From: Bradyrhizobium sp. Gha
GTDB taxonomy: Bacteria; Pseudomonadota; Alphaproteobacteria; Rhizobiales; Xanthobacteraceae
DNA: 64,000 nucleotides
Direction: 5' to 3'
NCBI RefSeq assembly: GCF_900113735.1
Contig: NZ_FOQM01000016.1
Location: forward strand, 62,001-126,000
Shown here: in pieces, positions 8,884 to 16,486 of the stretch
Numbering within the stretch: position 1 is the stretch's first letter
Layout: each line of letters opens with the position of its first letter
Notes under the pieces: model-generated
What the model was told of the DNA's origin: nothing
The model's database searches: none
The model's input: the letters and a program-made list of their open reading frames with translations, nothing else
Made by a program: the position numbers and the translations under genes

Positions 8884-9146
8884 TCTCGAAGCTCCGTCCT
8901 ACGAATTCCCGCCGAGCTTATTTCCATGAGAAGAGCTGTCCATTCCTCGTATGTTACGAACTGTTCTTCCGGATCGAAGGCCAAAGTCGGCGGGCAGCTG
9001 AGCATCGCTGCACAGTCTTGGCTGTATTCCCAAGTCCTACGTGCGACCGCTTCTCCGACCGCGAAGAGTCGTTGATGTCAAAGGGTTGGACATCCTCGCC
9101 TTGCTGCGCCTCTTATCGGCGTACACGATAACCGCACTGGAACAAC

Positions 9147-9920
9147 ATGGCTGAATGGTTTGACCAAAAGATCGCAATCGTGACCGGAGCCGCGAGCGGT
9201 ATTGGGCGAGCGGTTGCAAGCGAGCTCGTCGCTCTTGGTTCTCGCGTTACGCTTGTGGACCGCAACGCAGAGGCTCTCGATCACCTTAAGGAGGAATTTA
9301 GCTCAGACTCCGTTCTGCCAGTCGTGGCAGACGTGACCGTCGCCCGCGACGTCGAGATGTATGTCGCCAAGACCCTCGATCGATGGGATCGTATCGACTT
9401 GTTTCACAACAATGCTGGGATTCTGGGGCCGTTGCGGAAGTTGATCGAGCATAGCACGGAGGAGTATCGTGCCATATTCGATACGAACGTGCTCGGTGTA
9501 CTTTTGGGACTTCAGCATGTCGCGCCTGTCATGATCAAACAGGCGGAGGGCAGTATCGTAAATACTGGTTCGGTCGTCGGCCTACGCACGGTGCCAGAGA
9601 ACGGACTGTACGGTGCGTCGAAGGCCGCGGTTCTTCGACTAACACAGCAGGCGGCTGTCGAGCTCGGACCTCACAACGTCCGCGTCAACGCAATAGCGCC
9701 GGGTTCGACGGACACGCCGATGTTCAGGAACGCATTTCGCGTTGAAGGCAGATCTACTAGGGAAGCCGACGAATTGGTCGATGGCATGCTCTCTACAAGG
9801 CCCTTGCGGCGCGCAATCCAGGCCGCCGATGTCGCGCAGCTCGTTCTCTGGCTGCTGGGGTCCGAGTCGAAAATGATCACGGGCACGATCAGCGTCATCG
9901 ACGGTGGGGTCTCCGCTTAG
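9147..9920 (+). CDS. SDR family oxidoreductase
   Basis: 257 residues with TGAASGIG (residues 13-20), a DRNAEAL segment favouring NAD(H), HNNAGILGP near residue 90, the Ser in NTGSVVGLRT, YGASKAA near residue 153, and a C-terminal MITGTISVIDGG. All catalytic elements of a classical SDR are present. It is divergent from the flavoprotein gene across 263 bp in which nothing else was recognised, and convergent with the EthD gene (20-bp gap). It probably oxidises a hydroxyl group in the same catabolic route. Confidence 0.9.
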   Translation: MAEWFDQKIAIVTGAASGIGRAVASELVALGSRVTLVDRNAEALDHLKEEFSSDSVLPVVADVTVARDVEMYVAKTLDRWDRIDLFHNNAGILGPLRKLIEHSTEEYRAIFDTNVLGVLLGLQHVAPVMIKQAEGSIVNTGSVVGLRTVPENGLYGASKAAVLRLTQQAAVELGPHNVRVNAIAPGSTDTPMFRNAFRVEGRSTREADELVDGMLSTRPLRRAIQAADVAQLVLWLLGSESKMITGTISVIDGGVSA

Positions 9921-9940
9921 AACGTCGTATCGTTCGGCTT

Positions 9941-10609
9941 TCACAGTATCTTCAGGGGGTCGACTGCGAAGGCTGAAGCGCGGCTGACAAGGTCCCTCAT
10001 CTTATGGAGCCCCTCCGAGACAACTTGGGCTGCACGTTCACGATCTTCAAACCACAGTTCGACGAAGCTGTCTGGCCCAGATGATTCATTCTTAAGTCCG
10101 GCCCGGAAGCCAATCTGCGACGTCCAGTTGAAGCACCGTTGCTGGACCCCATCAATTTTTGAGGAATACGTTGCTTCCAGTTGTGACTTGTAGTCGACGA
10201 GGGCGACGCCTTCGCGACGCTCGGATATTACGATGGTCTTCCAAGAGGCTTCAGATAGGCTCAGATCTTCGCCGACCGGATCGACGACGCATTCGGTCAG
10301 TCCATCAAGAAAGCGCAGCTCGTCCGCGATCATCGCCTGAACCGCGCCAGACGTCACCGCGCTAGCAGGCGGCTTGGGCGCCGGCACGTGCAATTCGACG
10401 ATACCGTCGACCTTGAAGGCATCTCGCAATCGAGAAATTTCCTGGAGCGTCTGTATCACGCGATTTTGCGTGTAGCGAACTGTGTCCGGTGAGGGAAAGT
10501 GGGCGATGATGCCCTTAATGATTTGAGCGTGAGGGCCGGCCCAATGCGCTTTGAATTGTTCGGCCGACAGGTCGCGCCGGCCGGTCAAAAGGACGAGCTT
10601 TTTGATCAT
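9941..10609 (-). CDS. EthD-domain protein
   Basis: 222 residues. The N terminus MIKKLVLLTGRRDLSAEQFKAHW...GPHA is the typical start of the EthD dimeric alpha/beta-barrel domain, and the second half (from about residue 105) appears to be a related domain: VALVDYKSQLEATYSSKID ... DSFVELWFED. EthD-type proteins accompany ether- and aromatic-degrading oxygenases, but their exact role is poorly understood. It lies 20 bp downstream of the binding-protein gene at 10630-11862 on the same strand, so the two are probably cotranscribed. Confidence 0.8.
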   Translation of the reverse strand: MIKKLVLLTGRRDLSAEQFKAHWAGPHAQIIKGIIAHFPSPDTVRYTQNRVIQTLQEISRLRDAFKVDGIVELHVPAPKPPASAVTSGAVQAMIADELRFLDGLTECVVDPVGEDLSLSEASWKTIVISERREGVALVDYKSQLEATYSSKIDGVQQRCFNWTSQIGFRAGLKNESSGPDSFVELWFEDRERAAQVVSEGLHKMRDLVSRASAFAVDPLKIL

Positions 10610-10629
10610 CGGAGTCGAGTGTTACCTGA

Positions 10630-11862
10630 CTAATGCAGCTCGGATTGACCGCTAATGACGGCACCAAGAGGCACCCAGTGATCCTTCTCGAACTTGACGA
10701 TCTGAAGGTTTTCCATCGGAGCATAGTCCGTAGGGCTGGTGTTGATATCAATCCCGGGCAACTGTCCATCAGGATGAAAATCCTTGATGTTGGCAACCTG
10801 CCTCATGACGTTCTCCCTTGTCAGGTCATCCCCGCACTGCTCGAGAACATGCACGATAGTTTGAACTTCGTCATAAGCGTTTAATGCGATCAGATCGTTT
10901 AGGTTGATTGTAGGCGCATACTTCTGGACGAACGCCTTGAACTTCACGATACCCGGATCGCTGTCCCATCGGGGATCGCTCGCATCTTTCAGATAGGCCG
11001 TCGATACAATGCCTTCGGCATTCTCCAGGCCTGCCGGTTTGAGAACGGTCGCGATTGACGAGCTTACCGTATTCAACACATGAAACGGATGCCAGCCAAT
11101 TTCGGCGACCTTGCGGATGGACTGCGCAGCGAATTTTGGAGGCGTGAAGTCGAACAATGTGTCTGCTCCGGATGCTTTGAGCTTCACAATGTGCGTATCC
11201 ATGGTCGGCTCGGTGATGTCGAAGCTCTCTTCAGCGACGATCATCGAGGCTCGTTCGCCGAGGCCCTCTTTTACGCCACGAAGAAGATCTCTCCCGTAAT
11301 CATCATTCTGGTAGATGATGCCGATCTTCGCGTCGGGCTTTTCCTTAAGGAGCATCCTAGCGTAGACTCGTCCCTCTGAACGATAGCTCGTGACGAATCC
11401 CATCGTCCAAGGAAAATGCTCGGGATCTTCCCATCTGGATGACGAGCCATTGATGAAGAGCTGGGGTACTTTCTTTCCGTTCATATATTTCTGTACGGCC
11501 AGTTGCAATGCCGTCCCAAGCGATCCGACCGTAAAGAGTACTTGATCGCTTTCGATCAGCCTTCTCGTCTGCTCGACCGTCTTTGCCGGATTAAACCCGT
11601 CATCATACGAGATAAAATTGATCTTGCGGCCCCGAATGCCGCCCTCCTCGTTGATTTTGCGGAAATAGCCATCGTAGATCGTTCCGATCACAGCAAAGGG
11701 CGAATTAGGGCCGCTGTAGGACATCGTTTGACCGATCTTGATCTCGGAATCATTCGCGCCAGGATCATACTTTCCGGCCGCCAAGGAGCTGGTGGCAAAT
11801 GTAGCGCTCGCAAGTAGCGCGGTAGCGGCGGAAAGCTCCAACAGTCTGGACGGTCTTTGCAT
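10630..11862 (-). CDS. Liv-type ABC transporter substrate-binding protein (orphan copy 2)
   Basis: 410 residues from ATG 11862, with a signal peptide ending around SLAAGKYDPG. The protein parallels the product at 2582-3814 almost from end to end, sharing EI(K/R)IGQTMSYSGPNS, IIYQNDDYGRDLLRGVK, KASGADTLFDFTPPKFAAQ and QCGDDLTRENVMRQVANIK, and has the same length. No permease or ATPase gene is near. The frame is open to 11910, but the signal peptide fixes the likely start. The two orphan copies may feed a shared importer elsewhere with different ligand preference. Confidence 0.88.
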   Translation of the reverse strand: MQRPSRLLELSAATALLASATFATSSLAAGKYDPGANDSEIKIGQTMSYSGPNSPFAVIGTIYDGYFRKINEEGGIRGRKINFISYDDGFNPAKTVEQTRRLIESDQVLFTVGSLGTALQLAVQKYMNGKKVPQLFINGSSSRWEDPEHFPWTMGFVTSYRSEGRVYARMLLKEKPDAKIGIIYQNDDYGRDLLRGVKEGLGERASMIVAEESFDITEPTMDTHIVKLKASGADTLFDFTPPKFAAQSIRKVAEIGWHPFHVLNTVSSSIATVLKPAGLENAEGIVSTAYLKDASDPRWDSDPGIVKFKAFVQKYAPTINLNDLIALNAYDEVQTIVHVLEQCGDDLTRENVMRQVANIKDFHPDGQLPGIDINTSPTDYAPMENLQIVKFEKDHWVPLGAVISGQSELH

Positions 11863-12187
11863 ATATCTCACTCGCCTGATTTCTTGTTGCCGAAGCGTGG
11901 AGGCCGACATCAGTGGGCCTCTCCAAATGCCGACGAATTAAACTGTGCGACGGCCTGAAGGTCGAGTCATCTGCTACTAACACTCATTCGTCGGCCACGA
12001 AGGCCGCGTTTTCGAGCGTCGGCCTTGAGATTGTCAGGCCGGTTCATGGCACCCGGTAGACTACGTTGCAAGCCTGAGGTGTCAACCTGACAACCGTGTC
12101 AACCCAGAATCTGAAATCTGCGGCTGGCAAATTTCCGGGGCGCGCTTGGGCCGTGTGGGGTGGGGGTGCGGGAAGGACCCGCGCCGC
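11863..12187. other. Intergenic region with TGTCAACC-type repeats, no gene seen
   Basis: About 325 bp between the binding-protein start and the end of the 84-residue gene. It contains three close copies of TG(T/A)CAACC at 12080-12087, 12088-12095 and 12097-12104. This may be the junction between the catabolic part of the island and the replication-type module. No gene is supported. Confidence 0.45.
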
Positions 12188-12442
12188 CTACAGTTTGCCT
12201 CGCCTGATCATGTGCGAAATTGCGCGGCCGGCATCGGTCGCGCCCCATGAGAGACGGCCATCAATGCCGGGTTGCACCGAGTACATCGCAAGTTTCTGAC
12301 GGACGAGCTCTCTCAACTCTTCATCAGCAATCTCGCTAGCGCTCATGTAACAGTCAAACATGCAGAGAGAGTTCAGCACCCCGCGCTGTTTGATGGTCAT
12401 CACCTTTGCGAAGTCGATTTGCAGTCTGGTAGGCTTAGTCAT
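12188..12442 (-). CDS. Small hypothetical protein of the primase module
   Basis: 84 residues, start MTKPTRLQIDFAKVMTIKQRG, no recognised family. It looks soluble and partly helical (ASEIADEELRELVRQKL), with a C-terminal GATDAGRAISHMIRR. GAGGAAT 6 bp upstream of the ATG is a strong ribosome site, which supports a real gene. A terminator lies just upstream, so it should have its own promoter. Small proteins in this position of phage-like modules are often regulators, but that is speculation. Confidence 0.6.
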   Translation of the reverse strand: MTKPTRLQIDFAKVMTIKQRGVLNSLCMFDCYMSASEIADEELRELVRQKLAMYSVQPGIDGRLSWGATDAGRAISHMIRRGKL

Positions 12443-12463
12443 TTCAATTCCTCAAAAAGAAAA

Positions 12464-12481
12464 GGCCCCGCACACCGGGGC
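12464..12481 (-). terminator. Rho-independent terminator, minus strand
   Basis: Read on the minus strand, the stem GCCCCG/CGGGGC with loop GTGTG is followed by CTTTTCTTTTTG. It would stop transcripts coming from the primase gene and motif array before the 84-residue gene. Confidence 0.75.
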
Positions 12482-12533
12482 GTCGTCATGACACCTCGGC
12501 GGACAGAGCCCGTTTGGTTGGTTGTGAGTTTGC

Positions 12534-12790
12534 GTCTAGGGAGTCTAGGCACCGGCATGATGCCTAGACGGGAGAAAACCCCTATAAATTAAGGGTCGGT
12601 CTAGGATGTCTAGGCAGTCTAGGGAAAAGAGAAAGTCAGAACAAAACAGCCGACCTCAATTTGAGACCAGACCGATAATTTTGCTTACACGCGCGCGACC
12701 TAGACTCCCTAGACATCCTAGACCGGCGTTTGATTTTGCTGATGAATTCGTGTCTAGGCACGCTCGCCTAGCCTAGACTGCCTAGACTGG
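12534..12790. repeat. Array of TCTAGG/CCTAGA motifs, candidate replication origin (iterons)
   Basis: Twelve exact TCTAGG or CCTAGA hexamers plus one variant lie in 257 bp. Plus-strand TCTAGG starts at 12535, 12544, 12600, 12609, 12618 and 12752; the reverse form CCTAGA starts at 12563, 12699, 12708, 12717, 12772 and 12781, with a variant at 12767. Many are spaced exactly 9 bp. The triplet at 12598-12624 is mirrored by an inverted triplet at 12699-12724 with one mismatch in the shared part, around an A/T-richer centre. CTAG is usually rare in such genomes. The last motif overlaps the primase stop codon. Confidence 0.75.
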
Positions 12791-14374
12791 AAAATTGTCA
12801 TCCGGCGACGGGCAGCGCGCTCGCTCGCCCTCTCCCGGGGGAAGCGCCGGCCAATCGATCGGCTGGCCGACGCATTTATCGAATGCGTTTCGACACTCGT
12901 CAAGAGAAGGCATTGAATAGCACCACGTTCGTTTAACAACACCGGGCTCTCTTTCAAGCGAGGGCCGAATATCCCCGATGCCGGGAATAAGCTTCTTAAG
13001 CCGCTTGCCAAAATCAGCGCTGCTACGCTTGCGGCCAATGCCCATGCGAGAAGCATCCTTCAGATACTCCTCGTACAGGTCATCCCTAACAACAGTGCCG
13101 CGCCAGCCGTCGTCGCCGTGGAGCCATGATCCTGCGTAAAGTCGATTGAACACGAAGTCGTCGATTGGATCGAGCGACCTTAGCTTTTGATCGAGCAGCG
13201 CCTTTGTTTGCGGAATGCGCCAGATGTTGAACTCGCTGAGATCGAACGACAAAAGTTCATGCAGCAGCTTTTCACGGCCGCCCTCGTCCAATTCCTCGTA
13301 CATCTCTGCGAAATATTCGTTGTTCTGCTCGGCGTAGGAGCCAACGTCGAGCACGAAAAATCGGCGCTCGTCGCCGGTTGCAGGAACAACCCAATCCTCA
13401 TTAGACGTCATGATGACGCGGACCCGGTTTTCCATTCTGATCGGATCAACGCCTTTTTGTTCGATCATTTGGATTCGAGAGGTAAGCAAGCCCTTAAGCC
13501 GGCCCTCGGCGGCCTTGTCGCCCGCCCACATCGCTTCATCGGCCTGCAACAGCAAGCAAGATGACATGTGGGCGTTGAATTGCCCCGTGAGATACCTCGC
13601 GTCATCAACCGGGAAATAGTGCGGCGCGAACAGCGATCCCAACACCTCGCCGACCACCGTCTTACCTGTGCCCTTCCTACCGCGCATCACCAAGGCGATA
13701 CCCGGCCGCTCTCGCGGCCGTTGCACAAGGTGAGCCATCCAGCCGAGCAGATACTGGTAATATTCGTCGTTATCTCGGCAAACATTCACTCGGAGGTGGT
13801 CCAGAAATCGGCCGCAAGAGCCCTTTGGGGACGGCGTGACGCTGAATCCGCGCCAGAGGTTGAGATAGTTGGGTGTGCTGGCGGTGCCGTCCGGATTGGG
13901 GAAGAACTCCACGCCGTCATATTGCCGTCGATCCCGGTGTTGGTGCCAAGCCTTCGCCCAGGTTACCGACTTGATCTTGCCGTCGCTTCCCACGATCTCG
14001 GTCTGCCGGTTCGCGAACCATGAATTCATCGATTCGAAATTCATCAGCCGCACCCGATCGTTGAGCGGTCCGTGAGGCTGCTCGTTCACCACCAGCGCCT
14101 TGCCGCCCCAAATCGCCAGCGCGTAGCTGCGGTTGATTTCCTCGACATCGAACCCCCAGGAACGGGGGGACGCGTTTGGCGCATCCACGGCGCTCTTGTC
14201 GGCGCTTTGCTCCCCCTCCGGGCGGGGGTCGCCAGCCGCGAAGCCGGACAATTCGGTGTCGCTGTCGGTGTCGGTGGACTCGATCCAGTCCGCAATCCGC
14301 TCGTGCGGCGGAATGTCGTCGGAAACGGGTTTTGTGGCGGCCTCGGGGAGGCCACCGAACGCAGTATCGGTCAT
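12782..14374 (-). CDS. Phage/plasmid-type primase-helicase (DUF5906-like, superfamily 3 ATPase)
   Basis: 530 residues. Central ATPase motifs are Walker A GRKGTGKT (residues 232-239), Walker B CLLLQADEAMW (residues 273-283), a sensor-type VRVIMTSNEDWV, and an arginine-finger-like GDERRFFVLD. This order matches the virus/plasmid D5-like helicase domain of DUF5906 proteins that sit in integrated phage-like and satellite elements. No primase active site is evident in the N-terminal 150 residues, so it may be helicase only. GAGGT lies upstream of the ATG. The motif array directly follows its 3' end. Confidence 0.82.
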   Translation of the reverse strand: MTDTAFGGLPEAATKPVSDDIPPHERIADWIESTDTDSDTELSGFAAGDPRPEGEQSADKSAVDAPNASPRSWGFDVEEINRSYALAIWGGKALVVNEQPHGPLNDRVRLMNFESMNSWFANRQTEIVGSDGKIKSVTWAKAWHQHRDRRQYDGVEFFPNPDGTASTPNYLNLWRGFSVTPSPKGSCGRFLDHLRVNVCRDNDEYYQYLLGWMAHLVQRPRERPGIALVMRGRKGTGKTVVGEVLGSLFAPHYFPVDDARYLTGQFNAHMSSCLLLQADEAMWAGDKAAEGRLKGLLTSRIQMIEQKGVDPIRMENRVRVIMTSNEDWVVPATGDERRFFVLDVGSYAEQNNEYFAEMYEELDEGGREKLLHELLSFDLSEFNIWRIPQTKALLDQKLRSLDPIDDFVFNRLYAGSWLHGDDGWRGTVVRDDLYEEYLKDASRMGIGRKRSSADFGKRLKKLIPGIGDIRPSLEREPGVVKRTWCYSMPSLDECRNAFDKCVGQPIDWPALPPGEGERARCPSPDDNFPV

Positions 14375-14500
14375 TTCGGTCTTTTACCTCTGGGACGCCA
14401 AAGAAGCGCTAAGCGACGTCCTCAATTCCGGGCTCCACAACCCATTGAATTTATGCAGTAAATCGAAGCCGTGGTAATCGCAGGGGGCGCTTGTTGCGTG

Positions 14501-14513
14501 TCCCCGCAACCAA
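14501..14513 (+). other. tRNA-3'-end-like sequence, candidate right attachment site
   Basis: GTCCCCGCAACCA matches the acceptor 3' end plus CCA of initiator-methionine-type tRNAs, but no tRNA body precedes it. A strong terminator follows at once, as after a tRNA gene. Gene content and base composition change here from accessory to core. The simplest reading is the 3' tRNA fragment duplicated by integration. A small inverted repeat GTTGCG/CGCAAC overlaps it. The intact tRNA would lie left of the window. Confidence 0.5.
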
Positions 14514-14517
14514 GTTG

Positions 14518-14554
14518 ATAACCCCGGCAATGTGATTTGCCGGGGTTATTTTTT
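14518..14554 (+). terminator. Strong rho-independent terminator
   Basis: Arms AACCCCGGCAA and TTGCCGGGGTT, 11 bp and perfect, enclose a 6-nt loop and are followed by ATTTTTTG. It follows the tRNA-3'-end-like segment and isolates the downstream redox operon. Confidence 0.85.
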
Positions 14555-14625
14555 GCGTCCGAATTTGGTCATCGCCGGGTGTGCCCGCATCGCGATGCCG
14601 CGACGCGAATTTATCTTCGACGCCT

Positions 14626-14651
14626 GTAACTCTTTCGCACCTGAATCCGAA
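14626..14651 (+). promoter_or_regulatory. ECF-sigma (SigF-type) promoter
   Basis: GTAACT (14626-14631), exactly 16 bp, then CGAA (14648-14651). This fits the GTAAC-N16-CGAA pattern known for SigF-type ECF sigma factors of Caulobacter. It lies 59 bp upstream of the first gene of an operon that encodes such a sigma factor, so autoregulation is likely. Confidence 0.6.
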
Positions 14652-14710
14652 CCTTGGAGCATGAACCCGGCGGCGCCTGCCGGGATGTCATCAGCGACCA
14701 GGAGATTGCG

Positions 14711-15112
14711 ATGCGCTTTTCGAGAACGATGGCTGCGGCCGTGTTGGCCCTGGGCCTGTCTGCGGGACTGGCGCCCGCTTCTTTCGCTGCGACGGAGATG
14801 CCGTTCACAGCGCAGGCATTCGATGCGGCCCAGCACGAGGGTAAGCCGATCCTGGTCCACATCACCGCCCCCTGGTGTCCCTATTGCGCCAAGCAGAGGC
14901 CGATCCTGGACAGCATCGAGAGTGAGGCGGCGTTCAAGCATCTCGTCGTCTACAACGTCGACTTCGACACGCAAAAGGACATCGTCCGGAGTTTGGGCGC
15001 CCAGAAGCAAAGCACGCTCATCGTATTCCACGGCGCCGCCGAAAAGGGTCGCTCGACCGGCGATACCGATGCCAACTCGATCAAGACGTTGCTGCAGAAG
15101 GCGAACGACTAG
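14711..15112 (+). CDS. Periplasmic thioredoxin-fold protein
   Basis: 133 residues: a signal peptide (about residues 1-27, ending ASFA), then a thioredoxin fold with the redox motif APWCPYCAKQRP (C56 and C59). GGAG precedes the ATG. It heads a run with a CcdA-like protein, an ECF sigma factor and an NrsF-type anti-sigma. It probably reduces periplasmic disulfides, or the oxidised cysteines of the anti-sigma, with electrons from the CcdA-like partner; the pairing is inferred from gene order. Confidence 0.85.
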   Translation: MRFSRTMAAAVLALGLSAGLAPASFAATEMPFTAQAFDAAQHEGKPILVHITAPWCPYCAKQRPILDSIESEAAFKHLVVYNVDFDTQKDIVRSLGAQKQSTLIVFHGAAEKGRSTGDTDANSIKTLLQKAND

Positions 15113-15192
15113 CTCGGCTCGTTGGTTCCGGCGCGCTCTCGTTCCTTCCAGCGCTGGTTTCGCCAGGACGTGCTGCATGAGGAAATATCGGA

Positions 15193-15921
15193 GTGACCTT
15201 GTCATTCGTCAGCGTGGGGTTCGGCTTTATCGCCGGCATGCTCTCGACCTTGTCTCCTTGCGTCCTGCCGTTGCTGCCGCTCGTGCTCGGGCCTGCGCTG
15301 GCCGCGCATCGTCTGGGTGTGCCGGCACTGCTCGCAGGTCTGGTGCTGTCTTTCACCGGCATCGGAATCTTCGTCGCCACGATGGGTTTCGCGATCGGTC
15401 TCGATGGTGACGTGTTCCGCGACATATCTGCCGTTCTGCTCGCCGGATTGGGCGGCATCCTGCTCAGCGACGTCCTGCAACAGCGGTTCGCGTTGGCCGC
15501 CAGCGGTGTCAGCAATGCCGGGAGCCGGCTTATCGCCCGTATGAGTCCGACCGGCCTCAAGGGGCAGTTCGCGGTGGGCATCCTGCTGGGAGCGCTCTGG
15601 AGTCCCTGCGTGGGACCCACGCTCGGAGCCGCATCGCTGCTTGCGTCCCGCGGCCAGAATCTCGTCAGCGTGACGGCCGTCATGATTGCCTTCGGGCTGG
15701 GAACGGCGGTCCCCTTGCTCATCGTTGGGGCGCTGTCCAGAACAGCGTTGATGCGCTGGCGGGGCAGAATGATGAATGCTGGAAAGGGCGGCAAGTTCTT
15801 GCTCGGTGCCAGCGCGGTGACAGTGGCAGTCCTGATCCTGACCGGCGCGGATCATGTCCTGGAAGGCGCGCTGGTCGCCGCGTCGCCGGCTTGGCTGGTC
15901 GATTTCACCACGCGGTTTTGA
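15193..15921 (+). CDS. CcdA/DsbD-type transmembrane electron-transfer protein
   Basis: 242 residues with six predicted membrane segments. The two signature cysteines lie in LSPCVLPLLPLVLG (segment 1) and WSPCVGPTLGAASLL (segment 4), as in the CcdA/DsbD family, which moves reducing power from cytoplasmic thioredoxin to the periplasm. The start is GTG at 15193. It ends one base before the sigma gene ATG, so translation is likely coupled. It probably recharges the thioredoxin-fold protein encoded upstream. Confidence 0.88.
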   Translation: MTLSFVSVGFGFIAGMLSTLSPCVLPLLPLVLGPALAAHRLGVPALLAGLVLSFTGIGIFVATMGFAIGLDGDVFRDISAVLLAGLGGILLSDVLQQRFALAASGVSNAGSRLIARMSPTGLKGQFAVGILLGALWSPCVGPTLGAASLLASRGQNLVSVTAVMIAFGLGTAVPLLIVGALSRTALMRWRGRMMNAGKGGKFLLGASAVTVAVLILTGADHVLEGALVAASPAWLVDFTTRF

Positions 15922-15922
15922 A

Positions 15923-16486
15923 ATGTCCGGCTTGCGCGCGGCGGATCCGCAGGAGTGGACGGCGCTCATGGTGCAGGGGCAACGCGGCGATACACATGCC
16001 TATCACCGGCTGTTGCTCGGCATCACACCTTATCTGCGGGCCATTGCTCACCGGGTGCATCGCAACCCGAGCGATGCGGAAGATACTGTACAGGATATTC
16101 TGCTGACTCTGCATGAGGTTCGGCAGACCTACGACCCGGCACGCCCGTTCAAGCCCTGGCTGGCCGGCATCGCGAGACATCGTGTTGCCGATCGCTTGCG
16201 CGCGCTAGGGCGGGTGGCCGCAGGAGAAGTGATGTCGGACATCGAACATGAGGCCTTTGCGGCCGTCGACAAGAGCGGCGACGCGGCACTGAACAGCCGG
16301 GCCGTGGAAGCAGCGCTGCTGGCGCTTCCGGCGGGCCAGCGCCAGGCCATCACGCTGTTGAAGCTGCAAGAACAATCGTTGAAGGAGGCCGCCGCGCAGA
16401 GCGGGATGTCCATTGCATCTCTGAAGGTGTCTGCTCATCGTGGCATCAAGGCGCTCAGGCGTCTTCTGGGCGAGGGATACCCGTAG
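15923..16486 (+). CDS. ECF sigma factor, SigF-like
   Basis: 187 residues from ATG 15923. Region 2 is LRAIAHRVHRNPSDAEDTVQDILLTLHEVRQTYDPARPFKPWLAGIARHR in outline (residues about 32-82), and region 4 is ALPAGQRQAITLLKLQEQSLKEAAAQSGMSIASLKVSAHRGIKALR in outline. The protein directly precedes an NrsF-type anti-sigma with no gap, the arrangement of SigF in Caulobacter. A matching promoter lies before the operon. Its likely role is a stress regulon for oxidants or metals. The frame is open upstream to 15854, overlapping ccdA, but family length favours 15923. Confidence 0.9.
   Translation: MSGLRAADPQEWTALMVQGQRGDTHAYHRLLLGITPYLRAIAHRVHRNPSDAEDTVQDILLTLHEVRQTYDPARPFKPWLAGIARHRVADRLRALGRVAAGEVMSDIEHEAFAAVDKSGDAALNSRAVEAALLALPAGQRQAITLLKLQEQSLKEAAAQSGMSIASLKVSAHRGIKALRRLLGEGYP

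Larger units (their letters stand above)
14375..14710. other. Island-core junction and promoter region
   Basis: About 335 bp between the primase start and the thioredoxin-fold gene. It holds the tRNA-3'-end-like segment (14501-14513), a strong terminator (14518-14554) and an ECF-type promoter (14626-14651). Longer open frames here overlap the next gene out of frame and have no family features. Confidence 0.6.

Noticed and set aside
1..11862. Symbiosis island genes (nod, nif, fix)
   Set aside because: No such genes were recognised; the island content here is catabolic and replication-type.
12534..12790. CRISPR array
   Set aside because: The repeated unit is only 6-9 bp, occurs in both orientations and has no spacer-length intervals; no cas genes are present.
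14461..14513. Complete tRNA gene ending at CCGCAACCA
   Set aside because: The 60-70 bases upstream do not fold as a cloverleaf and lack a T-loop GTTCRANNC, so only a 3' fragment is present.
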